From the NCBI RefSeq assembly GCF_031885415.1, contig NZ_CP116871.1:1674001-1738000 (forward strand): a DNA stretch of 64,000 nucleotides, read 5' to 3'. Below, piece by piece: positions 44,467 to 52,931 of the stretch (the first letter of the stretch is position 1; each line of letters begins with the position of its first letter). The notes beneath the pieces are model-generated. The model ran no database searches, had not been told where the DNA came from, and was given only the letters and a program-made list of their open reading frames with translations. Source of the DNA: Microbacterium forte. GTDB lineage: Bacteria; Actinomycetota; Actinomycetes; Actinomycetales; Microbacteriaceae. The position numbers and the translations under genes are program-made.

Positions 44467-45693
44467 TCACCGATCGCACAGTGTCTCATCGAGCGCCTCG
44501 ACGACGATCCGATACTGCTCGAGCAGCACCTCGTCGTCATCCGGGGAGACCACCGCCCAGGGAAGCGCGGTCACTGCGATCGTGACGGCGGTGCCGTCCG
44601 GTGCGACGGCGTTGCGCGTCTGGGTGCCGGGGATGTCGCCTCCGTGCCCCCAGGCGAATCCTCCGCAGCTGAGCGGGTACCGCTGCAGACCGAGTCCGTA
44701 CTCCGCCTCGGGCCAGAGCTCATCGCCCGCCGGCACGGTGGTCTTCATCGTCTCGAGCCCGGCACCGCTCAGCAGCTCGCCGTTCAGCAACGCACGCATG
44801 AAGGTGTTGAGCTCTGCCGGGGTGGACACCATGGCTCCGGCCGACCAGGCGAATGACGTGTCCATGGCGGAGATGTCACGCAGCTCTCCCGGAACGTCGG
44901 CGTGATAACCGGTGGGGTGCTCCCCGCGGAGCGGGAGCTCACCAGGGGCGGGGAAGTACGTGTGTTCGAGTCCCAGCGGCGTCACGATGCGCTCATCGAT
45001 CTGCTGGGCGATCGCGCGGTCGGTCACCGCCTCGATGAGCAGCCCGAGCACCAGGTAGTTCGTGTTGCTGTACTCCCATCTCTCCCCCGGCGCGAAGCTC
45101 GCAGGGCGAGTGAGGGCGATGTCGAGCATGTCCCGCGGAGAGATGTACTTCTCCTGCGCGCCGAAGGCATCGGCCGCGATCTGGTCGGCGTATTCCGGCA
45201 GACCGCTCGTCTGCTGCAGCAGCTGGTGCACGGTGATGCCGGCGCCGTCGATCCTCGCTCCCCCGATCAGCCCGGGAAGATACGTGTCGATCGGAGCGTC
45301 CAGGTCGACGAGGCCCTCGTCGACCAGCTGAAGCACGATCGTCGCGACGAACATCTTGGTGTTGCTGGCGATCCGCACTTCTGCGTCGGGTGGAGGCGCC
45401 TGGCCGGTCTCGATGTCGCCCTCGCCGGCGACCGCGTTCTCGACCTCACCATCCGGCGAGGTCACCGATGCGAGGGCCGCCGGGTAGCCGGCGTCGACGA
45501 GGGACTGCAATCTCGTCTCGAGCGCGCTGGTCGTCTCCGCGTCCGCGGACGAGGCCGGTCGATCGGACGCCCGGAAGAGCACGCCCGCTGTGATCGCTCC
45601 CGCGACGAGCACGGCGGCGGCCGCGATCGCGATCACCGTCCGCATCCTGCGTCTGGGGGCGGGCTGGTTCTGGGGTGTGGGGATGTCGTTCAT
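44467..45693 (-). CDS. serine hydrolase, beta-lactamase/D-Ala-D-Ala carboxypeptidase class C type
   Basis: The 408-residue protein has a cytoplasmic basic start, a signal-anchor helix (VIAIAAAAVLVAGAITAGVLF, about 20-40) and an extracellular serine hydrolase domain. The SxxK motif is Ser110-N-T-Lys113, YSN is at residues 208-210 and the third motif is HGG in FAWGHGGDIPGT. It may cleave peptidoglycan stems, esters or peptide antibiotics outside the cell. Its position between the ABC exporter genes and the two-component genes suggests it forms part of a cell-wall or antibiotic resistance response. Confidence 0.85.
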   Translation of the reverse strand: MNDIPTPQNQPAPRRRMRTVIAIAAAAVLVAGAITAGVLFRASDRPASSADAETTSALETRLQSLVDAGYPAALASVTSPDGEVENAVAGEGDIETGQAPPPDAEVRIASNTKMFVATIVLQLVDEGLVDLDAPIDTYLPGLIGGARIDGAGITVHQLLQQTSGLPEYADQIAADAFGAQEKYISPRDMLDIALTRPASFAPGERWEYSNTNYLVLGLLIEAVTDRAIAQQIDERIVTPLGLEHTYFPAPGELPLRGEHPTGYHADVPGELRDISAMDTSFAWSAGAMVSTPAELNTFMRALLNGELLSGAGLETMKTTVPAGDELWPEAEYGLGLQRYPLSCGGFAWGHGGDIPGTQTRNAVAPDGTAVTIAVTALPWAVVSPDDDEVLLEQYRIVVEALDETLCDR

Positions 45694-45739
45694 GTCGTGT
45701 CCTTTCCCGTCGGATGGGTCGTGTCGGATGGGTCGGGCA

Positions 45740-46564
45740 TCAGAGGTCGCGCCGGGACAGAGCGACGGATGCCGCGGCGAGCGCCGCCGCGGAGAGGGCG
45801 GCGAGGGCCGCGAGCGCCACTCCGACAGGCACCCCGGCCGACCCGCCGTGAATGACGTTCTGCGCGAGCGCGACCGGCAGGAACTGCGTCCAGACGGGCG
45901 CGGAGCCGCCGCCGATCAGCGAGGTCATGGCGGTGACGAGCGGTTCGGCGAAGAGCACCGCGAGCATGGTGAGGATGCCGGCGAGCTGCGTCCGCACGAG
46001 GATGCCGACCGCGAGGCCGATCAGTGCGAGGCCCGCGACTGCGACGACGCCCCGCCCCAGGGTGGCGACGACGTCACCGACGCCCGCGGTGAAAGTCGTT
46101 GCGGTCGTCGCGAGCGCGACGAGCAGGGCGGTGAGACTGACAACCGCCATGAGGGCGCCGATGACGACACCGACGACTGCGACGGCCATGGCCTTGCCCG
46201 CGACGATGCGACCACGACGGGGAGACGCGAGGGCTGCTCCGACCATGCCGCCGTACCGGTCGTCACTGGTGCCGGCGAGGGTGCCGAGCAGGACGATGGC
46301 GAGGAGCGCGATGCCGATCGACCCGCCTCCCATCGACGCGCCGAGCGGATTGATCGCGTCGAGCTGCGCCGCCGGAGATGTCAGGTCGAGCACGGGGAGG
46401 TCGGCACCGAGCGCCTCTGCGCCGGGACCGATGTCGCCGCGAGCCAGCGCCGGGAGCACGGTCACGAACATCAGCTGCGTCAGGGTGAGTCCGATCACGG
46501 CGACGAGCGCACTGACCTTCGTCGCTGTGGTCGTGGTCAGTCCGAGGAGTTCTGCGCGGAACAT
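45740..46564 (-). CDS. ABC-2-type transporter permease
   Basis: The 274-residue membrane protein has about six helices, starting at TKVSALVAVIGLTLTQLMFVTVL. It carries an ABC-2 loop region with TSDDRYGGMVGAALASPRRGRIVAGKAMAVAVVG (in parts). The rest is a series of Ala/Val-rich helices. It forms the exporter with the ATPase encoded upstream; the two share one base at their junction. The transported substrate, perhaps an antimicrobial peptide or a lipid, is inferred only from the adjacent genes. Confidence 0.85.
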   Translation of the reverse strand: MFRAELLGLTTTTATKVSALVAVIGLTLTQLMFVTVLPALARGDIGPGAEALGADLPVLDLTSPAAQLDAINPLGASMGGGSIGIALLAIVLLGTLAGTSDDRYGGMVGAALASPRRGRIVAGKAMAVAVVGVVIGALMAVVSLTALLVALATTATTFTAGVGDVVATLGRGVVAVAGLALIGLAVGILVRTQLAGILTMLAVLFAEPLVTAMTSLIGGGSAPVWTQFLPVALAQNVIHGGSAGVPVGVALAALAALSAAALAAASVALSRRDL

Positions 46565-47295
46565 CAGCGCACCCCCGCGATTCCGGTGACCTGGAGGTAG
46601 TAGCCCTCGAGGTCTCCGCTCGCTGTGGCGACGGCATCCGCCAACGTCACGTCGGCGACGACCCGCCCCTCGGCGATCACGACGATGTCGTCGGCGATGT
46701 CCTGCACGTCGGAGAGCAGGTGTGAGGAGAGCAGCACCGTCCCTCCGGCATCTGCGAAGGCCCGCAGGCGATCACGCAGCCAGCGCATGCCGGCGGGGTC
46801 GAGGCCGTTGGAGGGCTCATCGAGCACGAGCAGCTTCGGCTCTCCGAGCAGCGCTGCCGCGACCGCGATGCGCTGCTTCATGCCGAGCGAGTATCCGCCG
46901 GATCTGCGGTCGGCGTCGGCGGTCATGCCCACCTCGGCGAGGACCCCATCGACGCGCTGGGGGGCGACGTCGGCGCGGGCCGCGGCGATGCGCAGGTGCT
47001 CACGTCCGGTGCGGGCGGGGTGCAGACCGCCGGCGTCGAGAACGGCGCCGACCATCGTGGCCGGCCGCTCGAGGTCGCGGTAGGGGCGCCCGAAGACCAG
47101 GGCCTCGCCCTGGTCCGCGGCGATGAGTCCGAGCAGCAGGCGGATCGTGGTGGTCTTGCCGGCGCCGTTGGGCCCGAGCAGGCCGACGACTCTCCCTGAC
47201 GCGATCGTGAAACCGACTCCGTCGACGCGAGAGCGTCCATGGAAGGACTTGTGCAGTCCGCGCGCCTGGAGCGGCGGAGATGTGGAGATGTTCAT
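46564..47295 (-). CDS. ABC transporter ATP-binding protein of the ABC/hydrolase module
   Basis: The 243-residue ATPase has Walker A GPNGAGKTT at residues 41-49. The signature is degenerate in SGGYSLGMKQRIAVAAALLG, and Walker B is KLLVLDEPSNGLDPAGM with H-loop VLLSSHLLSDVQDIADD. The sequence is typical of exporters of the BcrA/NatA group. It begins the five-gene unit. The ATG at MNISTSPPLQ is the family start, and the region before it contains a short dyad (47353-47368). Confidence 0.9.
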   Translation of the reverse strand: MNISTSPPLQARGLHKSFHGRSRVDGVGFTIASGRVVGLLGPNGAGKTTTIRLLLGLIAADQGEALVFGRPYRDLERPATMVGAVLDAGGLHPARTGREHLRIAAARADVAPQRVDGVLAEVGMTADADRRSGGYSLGMKQRIAVAAALLGEPKLLVLDEPSNGLDPAGMRWLRDRLRAFADAGGTVLLSSHLLSDVQDIADDIVVIAEGRVVADVTLADAVATASGDLEGYYLQVTGIAGVR

Positions 47296-47352
47296 GTCTC
47301 CAGCCTCGCCAGCGCGGCTCTCGAGCACCCCCGCCGGCCGCACGGGATCGCC

Positions 47353-47368
47353 CTGTCCGAAAGGACAG
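47353..47368. promoter_or_regulatory. CTGTCC-GAAA-GGACAG dyad upstream of the ABC module
   Basis: Six-base arms (47353-47358 and 47363-47368) flank GAAA. It lies 58-73 bases upstream of the ATPase start codon. It may be a response-regulator operator for the unit, or a small hairpin in the mRNA leader. Confidence 0.45.
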
Positions 47369-47460
47369 TCGTGGTCGGATCCGGATCCCGGGAACGGAAC
47401 AGCGGAGGCCTCGCGAGGGCCGTCGTCCCGCTCCGGACCTCCCCCTACATCAGCGACGCA

Positions 47461-47739
47461 TCAGGCCTCGCCCTGGTTGACACGCCCGCGACCCGGCTTC
47501 GGGATCCCGACTGGCTGGCTGCGGGGACGCTCGCGCGCCGGCCACCGGAATCGCTCGACGAATCCCGCGACGGCCGTCGAGCGCGTCGCGAGGACGATCG
47601 CCACTGCCTTCCACCGGCGCGGCCGAGCGGTGAGCAGGGGGACGAGCACACCGAGCGGGACGAACACCGCGGCGTGGATGAGCGCGTCCTCGAGCCCGAA
47701 GTCGACGAAGGGCACGAATGCCGAAGATTCCGTGACCAA
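47461..47739 (-). pseudogene. VanZ-like fragment
   Basis: The first 45 residues (FVPFVDFGLEDALIHAAVF, then VPLGVLVPLLTARPRRWKAV) resemble the second helix region of VanZ-family proteins, which contain NxxxFVPLG. The rest (ATRSTAVAGFVERFRW and a Pro/Arg/Gly-rich tail) no longer looks like VanZ, and the usual later helices are missing. At 92 residues it is shorter than complete VanZ proteins. I infer a truncated or decayed gene. The 5' end lies next to the promoter of the MarR leader. It could instead be an unrelated small membrane protein. Confidence 0.4.
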
Positions 47740-47743
47740 ACCG

Positions 47744-47770
47744 TTGCATTCGTTATCTCGCCGTTATAGA
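47744..47770 (+). promoter_or_regulatory. promoter of the small leader transcript ahead of the MarR gene
   Basis: TTGCAT (47744-47749) and TATAGA (47765-47770) are separated by 15 bases, with a CGTTAT direct repeat (spacing 11) between and around them. The start would be near 47777. Overlapping direct repeats could be the MarR binding site. Confidence 0.45.
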
Positions 47771-47841
47771 GTGATCGCACGGTGAATGTTTGCTGTGGCA
47801 TACACCGCATGTGATTGCAGGACACTCTTGGTGCAAGGGAC

Positions 47842-47880
47842 AAGGGCCGGTCGGGAGCCTCTCCGACCGGCCCTTTACTG
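47842..47880 (+). terminator. terminator or attenuator of the leader transcript ahead of the MarR gene
   Basis: AAGGGCCGGTCGG (47842-47854) pairs perfectly with CCGACCGGCCCTT (47863-47875) around an eight-base loop and runs into TACTGTT. It lies 20 nt before the MarR start, and with the promoter at 47744 it delimits a transcript of about 100 nt. Confidence 0.65.
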
Positions 47881-47900
47881 TTGCCAGTACGCTGTTCTCC

Positions 47901-48329
47901 ATGACCGATCGCAAGCTCGCCCTCGAGGCCTGGGAGAGCCTGTTCCGCGCACAGCACGAGCTGTTCACCGAGATGAACACCGACTTCGATCACACCGATC
48001 TCGGGCAGGCCGAGTACGACGTCCTACTCACCGTGACCCGCTCCCCCGGCATGTCAGCTCGCCTGCGCGATGTCACCGCGAACATGCTGATCAGCCAGCC
48101 GAGCGTCTCTCGTCTCGTCGACCGCATGGTCGCCCGCGGACTCGTCGCGAAGTGCCCCGACCCCGATGACGGGCGCGGCGCGCTGATCAGGGCCACGGAT
48201 GCCGGTGTCCGAGAGTTCCGCAGCGTCGCCACGGTGCATGGCCGTTCGATCGCCGAGCGGATGTCGCGACTCGACGACGCCGAGCTGAGGACGCTGCGCG
48301 ACTTGGCGGAGAAGCTCCGCGGCCGCTGA
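47901..48329 (+). CDS. MarR family transcriptional regulator
   Basis: The 142-residue protein is a MarR-type winged-helix regulator. Helices include LEAWESLFRAQHELFTEMN, the DNA-binding pair LRDVTANMLISQPSVSRLVDRM (about 53-75) and the wing CPDPDDGRGALIRATDAG. It should bind DNA as a dimer and respond to a small ligand. TACGCT at 47888-47893 lies seven nt before the ATG, so it may also have its own leaderless promoter beyond the terminator. The genes it controls are not evident; the VanZ-like fragment and the leader region are the nearest candidates. Confidence 0.85.
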   Translation: MTDRKLALEAWESLFRAQHELFTEMNTDFDHTDLGQAEYDVLLTVTRSPGMSARLRDVTANMLISQPSVSRLVDRMVARGLVAKCPDPDDGRGALIRATDAGVREFRSVATVHGRSIAERMSRLDDAELRTLRDLAEKLRGR

Positions 48330-48371
48330 GCGGCGCGCAGGCCTCGGCCTGACGACAGAAACCTGCCCCAC

Positions 48372-48440
48372 GGGAGGAGATCTGCGTCACGGGAGGAGAT
48401 CTCGGGCTGAGACCTCCTCCCCAAGCGCATTTCTCCTCCC
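48372..48440. repeat. nested GGGAGGAGA inverted repeats, possible dispersed element
   Basis: GGGAGGAGA (48372-48380) pairs with TCTCCTCCC (48432-48440). Inside it GGGAGGAGATCTC (48391-48403) pairs with GAGACCTCCTCCC (48409-48421) with one mismatch. The result is a two-armed cruciform with direct and inverted copies of one nine-base unit. It does not end in a U-tract. It looks like a repetitive extragenic palindrome, or a GGAGG-rich RNA structure. Confidence 0.5.
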
Positions 48441-48567
48441 GAGGCGCATCCCGACGTCGACTCCTTCGACGGCATCCCCCGATCTCTGGCAGGGTGGAGC
48501 GTGAACGCCCGCGCGGCCGCGCCGGCATCCGAGACCGCCCCCTCGGGGGGAACCAGGGAGGTCATCC

Positions 48568-50172
48568 ATGGAGATCGCCGGAGTCGTAGGCATCCTCATC
48601 ATCGTCGGCATCGGCATAGCCATCGCTATCGTCGTCCTGCTCATCCTGCTGCTGTTCGCACGCAGCTGGATCAAGGTGGCGCGCGCCGATGAGGCGCTCG
48701 TCATCTCGGGACGCAAACAGAAGGTGGCGCGCGCTGTCATCGGCGCAGACGGCTCGACCAGAGACGAGATGTCGGAGTCGCCCGTCACGGTCATCGTGAA
48801 CGGCAAGTCGCTGGTGAACCCCATCACGCAGCGCCACGAGATCATCTCGCTGCGCTCGCGTCAGGTCTCGCTCAACGCCGAGGCCCAGTCGCTCGACAGC
48901 GTCACGCTCAACGTCGACGGCGTCGCGATCGTGAAGATCGGCTCCGACCCCATCCTCGTGCGTCGCGCCGCCGAGCGCTTCGCCTCGCAGGACAAGGCCA
49001 TCGAGCAGTTCACCACCGAGCAGCTCGAAGGTGCGCTCCGTGGCATCGTCGCGACCCTCTCGGTCGTCGAGCTCATGCGAGAGCGCAAGAAGTTCTCCGA
49101 CCAGATCGCCGCCGACGTCTCGCAGGAGCTCGCCGAGCAGGGTCTGATCTTGGACTCCTTCCAGATCAAGGGCATCACCGACAAGGTCGGCTACATCCAG
49201 TCGCTCGGTGCTCCCGAGATCCAGGCGAAGCGCCAGTCGGCGGAGATCTCGCAGACCAACGCCGACCGTGCGATCAACCAGAAGAACATCGCCAACCAGG
49301 AAGCCAACCTGGTCGAGCAGACCGCACTCGACACGAACACCGCCAACGCCAACGCCGGCATCGGCCGTGCGCGCGCCGAGGCCGAGCAGGCCGAGAACCT
49401 CGCCCGCGAGCAGGCTCAGCAGGCCGTTCTGCAGCAGCAGGCCGAGAACCGTCAGGCTCAGCTCGACGCCGACGTCAAGCGCGTCGCCGACGCCCAGCGG
49501 TACGAGGCCGAGACCCGTGCGCAGGCCGAGCTCTACACGCGTGAGCGTGCGGCAGAGGCCGGCGCGATCGAGCAGGTCAAGCAGGCCGAGGCCCGCACCC
49601 GCATCGCCGAGCAGCAGGCACAGGCCGACAAGGCCAAGGCCGACGGTGAGGCCGCAGCCGCGATCGCGCGTGCGACCGGTGAGGCAGACGCCCTTCGGGC
49701 GCAGGCCGAGGCCGAGTCCGAGGCCCGCCGCCTGCGTGCGAACGCCGAGGCAGACGCCATCCGCGCCGAGGGTGAGGCGCGAGCCGCCGCCGTCGAGGCC
49801 GAGGCGAAGGCCATCGCATCGAACCAGGACGCGTTCCTGTCGCAGCGCGTGCTCGACGTGCTGCCGTCGATCATGGCGGAGTTCTCGAAGGGCTACGCAG
49901 CGATCGGCAACGTGTCGATCATCGGCAGCTCGGGCGAGGACGGCGCGTCGAACCTCGTCGGCGCCGACAGCGCGAAGGCGCTGAAGTCGGTGTTCGACAG
50001 CGTCAGCTCGGCGACCGGACTCGACCTCGCGTCGATCATCCAGGGTCAGGCCGTCGGCCGTGGCATCGGCGAGGGGGTGGCTGCGGCATCCGCGCCGTCT
50101 GCTCCGGCGACGCGCACGTCCACCCCGACCACCCCGCCGCCGCCCGCACCGCCGGCTCCGGCAGCGGAGTAG
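48568..50172 (+). CDS. floT: flotillin/SPFH-domain membrane scaffold protein
   Basis: The 534-residue protein has one N-terminal membrane helix (GVVGILIIVGIGIAIAIVVL, about 5-24) and an SPFH domain (about 45-200) containing EHALV-like ADEALVISG, SLDSVTLNVDGVAIVKIG and RERKKFSDQIAADVSQELA. It then has a long Ala/Glu/Gln coiled coil (about 215-430) with repeats such as AEAEQAENLAREQAQQA. The C-terminus is a flexible Pro- and Thr-rich tail. Flotillins organise ordered lipid domains on the cytoplasmic face. The gene lies alone, followed by a terminator. The symbol rests on family resemblance. Confidence 0.9.
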   Translation: MEIAGVVGILIIVGIGIAIAIVVLLILLLFARSWIKVARADEALVISGRKQKVARAVIGADGSTRDEMSESPVTVIVNGKSLVNPITQRHEIISLRSRQVSLNAEAQSLDSVTLNVDGVAIVKIGSDPILVRRAAERFASQDKAIEQFTTEQLEGALRGIVATLSVVELMRERKKFSDQIAADVSQELAEQGLILDSFQIKGITDKVGYIQSLGAPEIQAKRQSAEISQTNADRAINQKNIANQEANLVEQTALDTNTANANAGIGRARAEAEQAENLAREQAQQAVLQQQAENRQAQLDADVKRVADAQRYEAETRAQAELYTRERAAEAGAIEQVKQAEARTRIAEQQAQADKAKADGEAAAAIARATGEADALRAQAEAESEARRLRANAEADAIRAEGEARAAAVEAEAKAIASNQDAFLSQRVLDVLPSIMAEFSKGYAAIGNVSIIGSSGEDGASNLVGADSAKALKSVFDSVSSATGLDLASIIQGQAVGRGIGEGVAAASAPSAPATRTSTPTTPPPPAPPAPAAE

Positions 50173-50190
50173 TCAGCACACAGCACACAG

Positions 50191-50223
50191 CGGATGCCGC
50201 GGCCGGATCGGTCGCGGCATCCG
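50191..50223 (+). terminator. terminator after the flotillin gene
   Basis: CGGATGCCGCG (50191-50201) pairs with CGCGGCATCCG (50213-50223) around an 11-base loop, shortly after the flotillin stop codon. Confidence 0.6.
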
Positions 50224-50250
50224 TCGTCTCAGGGAGCGCACCGTTTACTG

Positions 50251-50320
50251 TTCAGCATGAATCGGGGCGTCGGGGGCCGGGGATCGCTTTCTGGGACAGG
50301 TCGAGCATCTTCATGCTGAA
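50251..50320. promoter_or_regulatory. pair of TTCA-N3-TGAA boxes upstream of hrpB
   Basis: TTCAGCATGAA (50251-50261) and TTCATGCTGAA (50310-50320) are exact inverted copies of each other, and each is itself a four-base dyad around three bases. They are 48 bases apart, 38 bases before the hrpB start. This arrangement looks like two operator half-sites for a looping regulator, or the stem of a long hairpin. Confidence 0.45.
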
Positions 50321-50357
50321 TTGTGAACGCCGTTCTCCGGCGGGGCAGACTGGAGCG

Positions 50358-52910
50358 ATGACGCCCGCCGCCTTCGACCTCGCCGCCATCGGCGCCGGGC
50401 TCTCGTTCGCGGCCGCTCTCGACGAGCTCTCGACTGCCCTGGACGAAAGCGGGTCGGTGGTCGTGAGCGCACCGCCCGGCACGGGCAAGACCACCCTCGT
50501 GCCGCCGCTCCTCGCATCGCGATCGACCGGACGAGTGATCGTCACCCAGCCTCGTCGCGTCGCCGCCCGGGCAGCTGCGAGGCGCCTCGCGCAACTCGAC
50601 GGCTCGCCGCTGGGCACCCGCGTCGGCTTCACGGTGCGCGGTGAGCGCTCGGCGGGACCGCAGACCCGGGTCGAATTCGTCACCGCGGGAGTGCTGCTGC
50701 GGCGCATGATCGACGACCCGGGCCTCGACGGCGTGGATGCCGTCATCATCGACGAGGTGCACGAGCGCGCACTGGAGACCGATCTGCTGATCGGCCTGCT
50801 CTCGGAGGTCCGCGAGCTGCGGGACGACCTCGTCGTCGTCGCGATGTCGGCCACGCTCGACGCCGCGCGCATCGCCGCAGTCCTCGGCGCGGATGACCGT
50901 CCGGCTCCGGTCGTCGACCACGACGTCCCCGCTTTCCCGCTCGCCGAGCGCTGGGCGCCGAGCGCGACGCCGCGCCTCGACGAGCGCGGAGTCACCAGAG
51001 GGTTCCTCGACCACGTCGCCCGCACCACCACGTCAGCGGCCCTCGATCTGCGACGCGAGAACCCCGACGCCGACGTGCTGGTCTTCGCACCGGGCGCACG
51101 CGAGGTGTCGGAGATCGCCCGTCGCATCCGCGACACGAGCGATGCGTTCGACGTGCGGGAGCTGCACGGCCAGATCCCCGCGGCGGAACAGGATGCCGTG
51201 ATCCGCGGCCGCTCCCCGAACGACAGGCCGCGCATCATCGTCACGACATCGCTGGCCGAGTCCTCGCTCACGGTGCCCGGTGTGCGTCTGGTGGTCGACA
51301 GCTGTCTCTCGCGGCATCCTCAGCGCGACGCGACCCGCGGCATGACGGGTCTGGTCACGACCGCCGCGTCACGCTCATCGTGCGTGCAGCGCGCCGGCCG
51401 AGCCACACGCCAGGGCCCCGGCGTCGTCATCCGCTGCGTCGACGAGCGCTCCTATGCGGCAGCCCCTGCACGCCCGGCTCCGGAGATCGCGGTGACCGAC
51501 CTCGCGGATGCCGCTCTGCTGCTCGCCTGCTGGGGCGCTCCGGGTGGCGCAGGTCTGCGCATGATCGATCCGCTGCCCGCAGACAACCTGGCTGATGCCG
51601 TCTCGGTGCTTCGCAGTCTCGGCGCGATCGACCACGAGGGTCGCGCGACCGCCGAAGGCCGTGCCCTCGCACGAGTTCCTGCTGACCCCCGCCTTGCCCG
51701 CGCGCTCCGCGACGGGAGCCCCGTGGTCGGCAGCCGCCTCGCGGCCGAGGTCGTCGCGGTGCTCGGCGGCGACCTGCGTATCGCCGAGGCCGACGTCGCT
51801 CACGCACTCATCACCCTGCGAGGCGGACGCACACCGGACGCGCGACGATGGCGCGACGATGCGAATCGCCTCGAGCGCATGGTCCGTCCGACACCGGACG
51901 CACGCTCGGGCCTCGACGGCGTAGGCTTCGTCATCGCCCTAGCGTTCCCCGAGCGGATCGCCCATCGCGTCGAGCGCACCGCCGAAGGGGCGACGTTTCT
52001 GCTGGCATCCGGAACCCGGGCCGGGGTGCGCGGCCCGCTCGGGGCCGTCGAGTGGCTCGCGGTCGCTGACGTCGCGCGCGCTTCGGCACGGGCGACTGCC
52101 GGCTCAGGCGCGATCATCCGATCGGCGGCCGTGCTCACCGAGGCGCAGATGGAGCGCGCCGCGAATCACCTGATGACCGACCGCGTCGAGGCGGAGTTCA
52201 CGGCCGGCCGCGTCCAGGCGCGGCGGGAGCGCCGCGTCGGCGCGATCCTGCGTTCGTCTTCGCCTGTGCGGGCATCGGCCCAGGAGGGGCGCGACGCCGT
52301 GCGCCGCGCGATCAGGCGTGAGGGTCTCGACATGTTCACCTGGTCTGACTCGGCCGCCGCGCTGCGCTGCCGACTGGGGCTGCTGCGACGAGAGCTGGGC
52401 GCCCCCTGGCCCGATGTGTCGGATGCCGGACTGCTCGACGCTCTCGACGAATGGCTGGCTCCCGAGCTCGACGTGCTGGCTGGCGGCACGCCTGCGGGGC
52501 GGATCTCTCTGACGTCAGCGCTGCGGCGCCTGCTGCCGTGGCCCGACGCCGCGCGACTCGACGAGCTGGCTCCGGAACGCCTCGAGGTGCCCACCGGCTC
52601 GCGCATCCGCATCGACTACCCCGACCCCGCCGACGCCACGGCGCGCCCTGTCGTGGCCGTGAAGCTGCAGGAGTGCTTCGGCTGGGCGGAGACCCCTCGG
52701 CTGGTCGACGGGCGAGTGCCTGTGCTGTTCCATCTGCTGTCGCCCGCGGGTCGTCCGCTCGCGGTCACCGATGACCTTGCCTCGTTCTGGTCCGGTCCAT
52801 ACGGCCAGGTGCGCGCCGAGATGCGGGGGCGCTACCCGCGGCATCCGTGGCCTGAGGATCCCTGGGCCGCCGTGCCCACGAAGCACACCAAGAACCGCTC
52901 GGCGCGCTGA
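50358..52910 (+). CDS. hrpB: ATP-dependent helicase HrpB
   Basis: The 850-residue protein is a DEAH/DEVH-type RNA helicase. Walker A is GTGKTT at residues 41-46 and the DEVH box is at 132-135. Further motifs are SAT in VVAMSATLDAARI, TSLAESSLTVPGV and QRAGRATRQGPG. The C-terminal part holds the HrpB-specific domain, with RYPRHPWPEDPW at the end. Its biological role is uncertain in bacteria; it unwinds RNA and may help RNA metabolism. The ATG at MTPAAFDLAAI is preferred over an upstream one that overlaps the dyad. It converges on an ABC permease gene. Confidence 0.92.
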   Translation: MTPAAFDLAAIGAGLSFAAALDELSTALDESGSVVVSAPPGTGKTTLVPPLLASRSTGRVIVTQPRRVAARAAARRLAQLDGSPLGTRVGFTVRGERSAGPQTRVEFVTAGVLLRRMIDDPGLDGVDAVIIDEVHERALETDLLIGLLSEVRELRDDLVVVAMSATLDAARIAAVLGADDRPAPVVDHDVPAFPLAERWAPSATPRLDERGVTRGFLDHVARTTTSAALDLRRENPDADVLVFAPGAREVSEIARRIRDTSDAFDVRELHGQIPAAEQDAVIRGRSPNDRPRIIVTTSLAESSLTVPGVRLVVDSCLSRHPQRDATRGMTGLVTTAASRSSCVQRAGRATRQGPGVVIRCVDERSYAAAPARPAPEIAVTDLADAALLLACWGAPGGAGLRMIDPLPADNLADAVSVLRSLGAIDHEGRATAEGRALARVPADPRLARALRDGSPVVGSRLAAEVVAVLGGDLRIAEADVAHALITLRGGRTPDARRWRDDANRLERMVRPTPDARSGLDGVGFVIALAFPERIAHRVERTAEGATFLLASGTRAGVRGPLGAVEWLAVADVARASARATAGSGAIIRSAAVLTEAQMERAANHLMTDRVEAEFTAGRVQARRERRVGAILRSSSPVRASAQEGRDAVRRAIRREGLDMFTWSDSAAALRCRLGLLRRELGAPWPDVSDAGLLDALDEWLAPELDVLAGGTPAGRISLTSALRRLLPWPDAARLDELAPERLEVPTGSRIRIDYPDPADATARPVVAVKLQECFGWAETPRLVDGRVPVLFHLLSPAGRPLAVTDDLASFWSGPYGQVRAEMRGRYPRHPWPEDPWAAVPTKHTKNRSAR

Positions 52911-52931
52911 GCAGCGGCCGGCGCTGAGGCG

